From Physocladia obscura (Eukaryota > Chytridiomycota > Chytridiomycetes > Chytridiales > Chytriomycetaceae): a stretch of DNA of 10,534 nucleotides. The notes beneath the pieces were generated by a model. It was not told the DNA's origin, did not search any database, and worked only from the letters and a program-made list of their open reading frames with translations. The stretch is from contig JADGJH010001346.1 in assembly GCA_027596945.1 (NCBI GenBank), positions 1-10,534 on the forward strand, written 5' to 3'. The position numbers were made by a program, and so were the translations under genes. Positions 1 through 6,722 of this stretch are shown here, in pieces (the first letter of the stretch is position 1; each line of letters opens with the position of its first letter).

Positions 1-188
1 CAAAAAACTTAATTCAAAATTTGTTTTTCAAAAAATTTTCTCGTTTTAATAAAAAAAACAAACAAAAAAAAAAAAAAAACCAAAATCAGAAATGAAAAAA
101 AGAAACAAGCTTGAAAACAAACTAGTAAACAAAAACACATGATCCAAACACGCACACATACTTTCTTCTATATCTCTTTCTTTCGTGC
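1..188. other. A-rich 3' flank of the first channel gene; no gene seen
   Basis: This stretch follows the stop codon of the minus-strand channel gene. It is very A-rich on the plus strand, including a run of 16 A at 64-79. On the minus strand these are T-rich tracts, as expected of a 3' untranslated or terminator-like region. I see no coding sequence and no perfect AATAAA on the minus strand; a variant ATTAAA lies at 50-45, far from the stop codon. Confidence 0.5.
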
Positions 189-2927
189 TCATTCTTCATG
201 ATGAATCTTCCACTGTTTCATCTTCTTTTCTCTCAATACACGGCGTTTCTTGGAAATCTCCACATTTTGATTGTCAACTTTCATAGCGTGGTCATGCCAC
301 AAATTGCCATGCTGATGATCCCTCTTCATCTTCTGGAACGACTTGGCAAGATCATTCATCCACCCATACCAATGATCTCCATCAACATTCACCTCAATAT
401 CTTTGCTCATATGGTCGCGCGCAACCACAAGCTTCAAGGTCTCGGTGATCATTTTGTTTTTTGGGTCCTTGGGATCCGGCACATCGCGCTCAGTGAACAA
501 AAAGTACCGCGGCGTGACGACATTCTTGGCTTCATCCGGGTCCAAGTGCCATCCCACATGCTTAAGCAAAAATTCTTTCTCACTGCGCGACAGTTTCTGG
601 TCCATATCGATAATCAAGTATGCAAACTGCACTGTCCACACACGTTTCGAGTCTTTAGCAATTTCTTTGTATGTTTCAACGAGCTTGGCAATCAGTACGT
701 TTACGAGAAGCACCATTACAAGGAATCCATAGGCTACGAAGAGAAATTCTGTGAAGCCTGGGAGCTTGGAGTGTCGCAGGTCGTCAAACACACCTTGCGC
801 GAAAATAAACCGGATTGTCCAAAGAACAGCGCCTAGGTAGTTGTTCCAGCTATTGGAGGCTTGTTAATTTTAAAAATAATAAAGAGGAACGCGTTGAAAA
901 TATTACTCAAGAATCTTGATATTGTCATTATCCAATTGCGAATAAATCGGAGCATCATTCATTTGGAGAAACAATGCAGCCGCGAATCCAGCAGTAACAG
1001 CTAAATACAGAGATAGCCATTGAATCAGATCCTCAGTTAAGATTTTCTTAAACACGATAATAAGCGGACCAATAGCCTTGAATCCTTTAGCGAAATTGAG
1101 CAAATATATCCAACCAAGAATCGCCGCAAATCCAGTAATGATATTCTCAGTGTCAAGGATATAAAACCAAGATGTTGAAGAAACCGCAGCGGCGATCCCA
1201 AACCGCAGAATCGGAATCACCAAAATACACACCGAGAAAGTCCATTGCACAATATTCTCTCCAGACCCATACCCCGTAAAATACGTACCGCGTTCAATAT
1301 AAAACTCACGCGCCTCACCCAGAAGCATAATCACCACACCAGCAATCGAGATCACCTCGAAAACTCCGCGCTCGATCGGGTACAAGTTTCCTGCACTGGC
1401 AACACTATACGTGCGCCGATCTTCTAGCGAATACGGCTGGAGCGCGATCGCAATCGTGAAGCTTAGAATCAAAATAACTGTATTGATGAACCGAAATAAG
1501 AACTTGGAGCGCACATAAAGCGCCCACTTGACTTTTAAAAGCGCTTCGAAAAGAGGGTGATTGATGATTGCCTTGTCTTGGCGGTCCGCGGCAATCTCGA
1601 GAGCGGACTTGGATATACGTTCGCCACCGCCATTTTTTGCTTCAATATGAGGTTGAATAGGGTCGAGATCATCGATACAAACTCTGTAATGCCGAACGTA
1701 ACCGAACTAAACATAAAATTCATACATTAAATTATAAGATCCCACCAATTTTTTTTATTACTAACCTCCCATTCAAGTTCTTTGACAGCTTCTATAATGT
1801 TGGCATGGCCTCTTGAAATACCGACTTGAAATGGCGTCAAATTGTCTTTGTTGCGAGCACGCATTAGGTCCATTGGAGGCTTGTCACCTTTGTGGATAGC
1901 CTTCGCAATATCGCTCAAATTTCTCAACTTTAAGTAATTGAACACTTGAATGTCAAAGTCACCGTAGTGAGCCATAATGTGAAGACAATTGTTGCCGTAG
2001 ATATCCACAGTATCAAGCTCTGCTGGATCGTGTTCGTTTTCAACCAGGTATTTAACCAGCTTGTTTCTGTGGTTTGCACAAGCAAACTGGAGGATTGTCT
2101 GGCCGTAATAGAGACAACCCTTGTCTTCGTCTTTGAGAAATTCCTTCCCGGTGACCATGGGGCCATTGATTTTGGCGCTGAGGAAGGTGGGGAAGGGAAA
2201 CAGTCAATAATAAAATCAGCTACAAACCGTGAAGTGTAAAGTAAATACCCGTTCTCAACCAGCAGACGAACCACTTCGTCGTCGTCCCAGGTGGAATTAA
2301 CGACAGCAATATGCAAAGGCGTCTCGCCAAAGTATCTACGCTTGAGGTAGACTTCGTTGACGAGTGAGGGGAAGGTGGGTACAATCCACTTGATGAGGTG
2401 TTTGTGTTTGAGCAGAACAGCCAGGTGGAGTATGGTTTCACCTTCACCGCCACGCTCGCACTCGCCGCGGCGGCCGACGGTGACCGACTCGCCGGTCGTT
2501 TCATCCTCGACCGTGAATGGTTCCTGGGCGTAGGATTTCACTGGTGCAGAGTTGATATTTAGTGTAAGGCTAGGTGGAAGGGAGGGGCGGAGATAAGCAC
2601 GATGGGCAGAGTACCGCTGTCGAGATCGCCGACAAACAAAGCCTCCCAAAGATTGTTGTCGGAAAAGAGCTGCAGTTGGGTGATTTCCTGGATAAAGGTG
2701 TGTGAGGAGCCGTAGCGGGTGAAGCGCTGGTTGCGCGGCACGAAGTTGAGTTCTTTTGGAGCAGCGCTGCGTACAAAGTCGCGGTGGGTGTGGCCGTTCT
2801 TGCCCACTGCTGTCAGCTCAATGTCGCCGGCGCCTACAAATGATGACGCCGCAGACGCCGCAGACGCTGTGCGCGGCTCCGGCGCCGCAGCCTGCGTCAG
2901 CGGCTGGGTTTGCGAGGGGGATGCCAT
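189..2927 (-). CDS. Ankyrin-repeat TRPV-like cation channel (channel A), five exons, 825 aa
   Basis: Predicted plasma- or endomembrane cation channel subunit. Exons on the minus strand are 2927-2615, 2540-2249, 2177-1766, 1706-907 and 849-189. The introns are 74, 71, 59 and 57 nt, all GT-AG, and together restore one frame of 2478 nt. About five ankyrin repeats lie at residues 138-338 (GETILHLAV, GETPLHIAV, GQTILQFA, GNNCLHIM, NLTPFQVG). Six hydrophobic segments follow at about 409-429, 454-474, 494-514, 526-543, 565-587 and 640-661. The S4-S5 stretch (LGWIYLL...GF...GP) and the S6 end NVLIAKLVET followed by W677 resemble TRPV S6 (NMLIALMGET) and its TRP helix. The putative filter is GVFD (625-628) where animal TRPVs have GMGD, and Lys661 sits near the inner end of S6. 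The C-terminal region (about 680-825) matches the neighbouring paralogue but no family I recognise. The start is the first ATG in an open frame, behind a purine-rich leader. Splice sites were placed by alignment to the paralogue. Confidence 0.88.
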
Positions 2928-3165
2928 TGTCTTTCTCCTTTTTCTCTCTTTCTTTTCGTCGTTATAGCTCGGCTCCGCTGCTCTCTTAGTTTAGTCCTGC
3001 TGTTGGCGTGTTCCTTTCTGAAACGCAACCAAAGTGTCTTTTTTCTTGACCAAACCAGGAAGCACCATGCCCAGTCTTGCGGCGTGGGCTTGGCCGTGAA
3101 AATTTTCAAATTGAAACACAGAAGAAGAAAGTTGTTTTGGATTGTTGTAAATTGAACAGACAAAG
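2928..3165. promoter_or_regulatory. Shared divergent promoter region of the two channel genes
   Basis: The start codons of the two head-to-head channel genes are 238 bp apart, so this interval must hold both 5' leaders and both core promoters. Its left part is pyrimidine-rich on the plus strand, giving a GA-rich leader directly before channel A's ATG. A TATAA word lies on the minus strand at 2966-2962, about 35 nt before that ATG, which is close for a TATA box unless the leader is very short. The right side, next to channel B, is A-rich. No transcription-factor site can be assigned with confidence. Confidence 0.6.
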
Positions 3166-6100
3166 ATGGTACTGAACAACCGACGGGCGTCGCGCGCCAC
3201 GGCTGCGTCTGACAACAACAGCAACACCAATTCGGACGGCGAAAATGACGGCGAGACTATGTTTCCGGTTGACACGGATAACTTTGGTCTGGCTGTGCCG
3301 ACAAACAGAAATAGCAACAACCAGCAACAACAGCAACGTCGCCAGCAACAGCAGCAGCCCGAGCTGTTTGCGCAAGCAAATGGAATGAACGCACTGACGG
3401 TCGCCCCAGCCCTGGCGTCCGTGCCCGCAAACGTGTCGGCATCGTTTGGTTCTGCGCAGACGCAGACTAGCCGCCGTGGGGTGAGTCTCTCCACATTCTC
3501 CTTCACTCTTCTCCTTATATCGCTCACTTTCGCTCACCGACGACAAAACCCCACCAACACTCATGACAACACAGCAAACACAAATCAATCTCTTCAAAGA
3601 CAACAATCTGTGGCAGTCGTGTGTCGAGGGCCGGCTCGAGGACTTCCAGCGGTTTGCAACTCAGCCGTTTTTGCCGCTTTCTGAGTCTGACTCCGACACC
3701 GACTCGAGTTCACCAAAGCGGCGTGGCGAGTGCGAGCGTGGTGCTGAAGGCGAAACGGTGCTCCACGTTGCCGTCCTCTTCAAGCACGAGAAGTTGATTT
3801 TCTGGCTGGTCAAGGAGTTTCCTACTCTGATCAACGATATTTACATCAAGCACAGGTATACCCCGCTTTCTCATCTTCACCTAACACGTGTTAACTAACC
3901 CAACCACGCAACTACTCTCATCTTCCCAGATATCTAGGTGAAACTGCTCTTCATGTTGCTGTTGTCAATGCCGGATACGAAAAAGATGCAAGTGGCAACT
4001 TTGTCCTCGACAAGGATGGTCGGAAAAAGGATGATCTTAGTATAGTTAAGCTTCTAGTTGAAAATGGCGCCAACGTCAATGGCCCTCTTGTCTTTGGTTC
4101 TGAATTCCACCAAGACCAGGTTGGCTTTTTATTTTGTTAAAAAATTCTCATTGCACTCTATTTTTATTTAATTTCGGGTACCTTATAAATTGTAGGATAT
4201 GGGTTGCCTTTACTATGGACAATCTATTCTACAATTTGCCGCTTCAAACAAAAAAGATGATATCGTCAAATATTTGGTGGAAAATGAACACGATCCAGCC
4301 GATTTAACAACTATTGACTTTTACGGTATTTCTTGTAGTGTACTCAATTGGAAATTAAAATACTCAATATTATGTATATGTTCGTACATAGGAAACAACG
4401 TACTTCATGTTTTAACATACCATGGAAACTTCAACATGTCGTTGTTCCGATACTTGCAGCACAGAAATTTATTGGATAGAAAGAAAAATCCCACAATCCC
4501 AGACATTACAAGAGCTAGAAACAAGTCAAACATGACATGTTTCCAAGTCGGTATTTCCCGTAAGCATATCATCACACTTGAAGCTATGAAAGAAATTATT
4601 TGGGAGGTAAGATAGTTAAAGTCAATATTCTGTGAATTTCTCACACAGTGCTAAATATTAAATCTGAACTCAGTTTGGGTTTGCACGCCAATACAAAGTG
4701 CTTCTCGACGATATCGATCCATTGCAAACTTCAGATGCAAAACATGCTAAGGATTCAAAATCTGCGATTGAACTAGCAGTCGACAATAATGACAAAGAAA
4801 TTCTCTCACACCCTCTGATGCAAGCAGTTCTCAAGATCAAGTGGTCTTTGTATTGCAGAAAATCATTCCTGTACCAATTTACCATCTCAATTTTGCTTGT
4901 GCTCTTTTTCACGACATGTATTTCTCTCCAACCAAGCTCACTTCAGGACCGTCGAAACTACACAGTCACGGATGATAATAGACACCCGATTCCACGTCTT
5001 GTTTTCGAAGTTCTCTCACTAATTGGAACCATTGTGGTTGTTTTCGGTGAATTCCACGAAATCTATGTCCAAAAGTGGAAATACTTTACAAACCACGGTG
5101 CATCCCAGAACATTGTGCAATGGACTCTATCCTTAATGATTTGGGGCATTGTGATTCTTAGATGGGTGATTGCAGCAATATTTCCCAATTCGTTCCAAAC
5201 AATCCGTGACTGTGAGAATGTATTGTTTGGGTTCGCGGCAATATGGGGTTGGATATTCTTGCTTGATTTCGGGAAAGGGTTTGAAAGCACCGGTCCGCTG
5301 GTGCTTATATTCAAGCGGATGGTGTTTGAAGATTTTTTGACTTGGATTGTGTTGTATGCGGCTTTGACGGTCGGGTTTGCAGCGGCATTGTTTTTGCAAA
5401 TGCAGGCTGTGCCGTATCTGACTGTAGACGAATCTGTCCCGTCTTTGGATTGGACTGAGTTTCCGGGTGCTATTCTCTGGACTGCGAGATTTATTTTCAT
5501 GCAGGCTATTTTCGACGATTTCCGGTCAAGTAGAATTCCTGCGTTTACTGAATTCTTGTATATTATCTACGGCTTTGTTGTTTTAATTCTGCTGTTTAAT
5601 GTGTTGATTGCAATGCTTGCTGAAACTTTGAAGGTGATCGCGTCTGACTCTGAAGGATACTGGAGAGTCCAATTTGCTGATTTGTTGATTCGTAAGCTCG
5701 TTTTTTCCTTATTTTTATGCTTGTCCTGTTTTTTTCTCTGTTAAGTATTAATTTTGACTTCTTTCTTTTATTTTTTTTTCTTTTTCAGAAACGGATGAAG
5801 CATTGTCACCACGCAAGAAAAACTTTTTTCTAACGCATTTAGGCTGGGTAGACGATGCGGCAAACGTGCCAAACGAAAAAACAAACACAACCGCAACAGA
5901 ATCGCGATACTTTATCTTCACCGAACGCGACAACGTCACCATAGATCCACTTACTAACAAAAAACACACGGCAGTTGAGACACTTAAGATCATTGTTGCG
6001 CGCGACAGAAAGGGTCATCCCATTGAAGTCGACACGGACGGCAGTAACTGGAAGGGTTGGACTGACGATCTTGTCAAGATTGTCACGGAAGGCGAACAGG

Positions 6101-6243
6101 CGCATGCTGCGTGGTGGAATAATCACCAAATGAAGATTCCTGAGAAGGATACGACTCGGGCGGAGAAGATTGCTAAAAGCATGACGGATCTTCATAAACA
6201 GAAATTCGGCGCGCATAAACAAAAATTGTTTCGTGATTATTAA
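3166..6243 (+). CDS. Ankyrin-repeat TRPV-like cation channel (channel B), seven exons, 867 aa
   Basis: Paralogue of the adjacent minus-strand channel. Exons are 3166-3480, 3575-3855, 3930-4119, 4196-4325, 4392-4606, 4674-5691 and 5789-6243. The introns are 94, 74, 76, 66, 67 and 97 nt, all GT-AG, giving a 2604-nt frame. The N-terminus (1-105) is low-complexity, with a Q5-RR-Q5 tract at 53-64, and is unlike channel A. From NLFKDNNLW onward the two align. Ankyrin repeats span about 164-375. Membrane segments lie near 442-463, 486-504, 525-547, 558-577, 598-620 and 671-693. The pore-loop filter is AIFD (655-658), S6 ends NVLIAMLAET, and the TRP-box tryptophan is W707. The C-terminal region carries RYFIFTERD and ETLKIIVARD, shared with channel A. 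The intron-3 donor (GTTGGC) is the weakest site but is needed to reach the next ankyrin repeat in frame. The ATG at 3166 has a purine at -3; starting at 3563, inside intron 1, would lose the splice logic. Confidence 0.87.
3322..3357 (+). repeat. Interrupted polyglutamine tract (Q5-RR-Q5) in channel B
   Basis: Twelve codons of mixed CAG and CAA, interrupted by CGT CGC, encode five Gln, two Arg and five Gln in channel B's cytoplasmic N-terminus. The mix of CAG and CAA argues against a recent pure-CAG slippage expansion. Channel A has no equivalent. Confidence 0.85.
4326..4391 (+). other. Stopless, frame-preserving intron (intron 4 of channel B)
   Basis: This 66-nt GT-AG intron is a multiple of three and has no stop in the reading frame. 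Retention would add 22 residues between TyrGly and AsnAsn in an ankyrin repeat. Channel A reads IYGNNCLHI without any insert at this point, which supports splicing here. Confidence 0.75.
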
Positions 6244-6339
6244 AAAAGGGTTGGTGGTTTGTTAGGGTTGGGAGTCATTTGGTTTTTTTGTTTTATGTTG
6301 TCCAATGAGAAAAAAAAAATCAGAAATTGAAAAATTTAA
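6244..6339. promoter_or_regulatory. 96-bp gap between channel B and the DUF4536 gene: 3' flank and promoter
   Basis: The gap serves as channel B's 3' flank and the upstream region of the next gene, both on the plus strand. It holds five closely spaced G-runs of 3, 2, 2, 3 and 3 at 6248-6272 and a T-rich stretch after them. A CCAAT word at 6302-6306 lies about 34 bp before the next ATG. I see no AATAAA for channel B. The assignments are tentative. Confidence 0.4.
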
Positions 6340-6668
6340 ATGACCGACGTGGCACAACAGCATTCTCATCAACAGCAACGACCAAATATTGACTGCTGGC
6401 CCTGTCGGTTAACTGGTGGTGGTGTTATGCTCGGTGTTGCTACGTATCTTGCATACGAGCTGCGCCAGGTTCGACGAACATCAATGCATTTGCCAAAAGT
6501 GCAACATCCGCGCTTACATATGGCCATGTTGGCTAGTATGAGCTTAGGTTTGTAGTGGTACTTAATATATTGCGAGTTTTCAGTTCTACTTTTTCTTCTG
6601 GTTCCAATCTCTTTACTGACAAAATCACAGTTACTGGCGTTGCTGGAATCGCACGATTAATATTATAA
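6340..6668 (+). CDS. DUF4536 / DMAC1-Dmo2-like small mitochondrial membrane protein, two exons, 81 aa
   Basis: The exons are 6340-6547 and 6631-6668, joined across an 83-nt intron. Its donor is GTTTGT; a TACTGAC branch-like word lies at about 6615-6621, shortly before the CACAG acceptor. The protein has a Gln/His-rich N-terminus and a CxxC motif (DCWPCR; Cys19 and Cys22). A glycine-rich hydrophobic segment (about 24-41) and a second one (about 62-81) complete it. This CxxC plus two-helix layout fits DUF4536, the family of human DMAC1/TMEM261 (complex I distal-arm assembly) and yeast Dmo2 (linked to Cox2/complex IV), so a role in respiratory-complex assembly in the inner mitochondrial membrane is likely by family. 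An earlier acceptor at 6583 would give a 36-nt intron and a different, also open, hydrophobic C-terminus; I prefer the 83-nt form because other introns here are longer and its second helix fits the family better. Unspliced, the frame ends at 71 residues. Confidence 0.7.
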
Positions 6669-6693
6669 AACAAACGCAATTGAAAAAAACAGT

Positions 6694-6699
6694 AATAAA
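6694..6699 (+). terminator. AATAAA polyadenylation-signal word
   Basis: A perfect AATAAA lies 26 nt after the stop codon of the plus-strand DUF4536-family gene, inside the 54-bp convergent gap with the methionine synthase gene. The position suits a polyadenylation signal, although the surroundings are AT-rich enough for a chance match. Transcripts of the two convergent genes probably overlap at their 3' ends. Confidence 0.45.
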
Positions 6700-6722
6700 G
6701 AAAAAGCAATTTGAAGTATTTT

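Noticed and set aside
198..836. 212-codon plus-strand open frame opposite the last exon of channel A
   Set aside because: It is the antisense shadow of an exon whose protein is confirmed by alignment to channel B; it has no recognisable motif of its own.
2991..3606. Two long minus-strand open frames (about 166-178 codons) opposite the first exon of channel B, rich in Cys and Leu
   Set aside because: They are antisense readings of the Gln-rich exon (CAG/CAA read as Leu and Cys) and cross the promoter and intron without support.
6261..6272. TTAGGG word suggesting telomeric repeat
   Set aside because: Only a single TTAGGG unit occurs, between genes; no tandem array exists.
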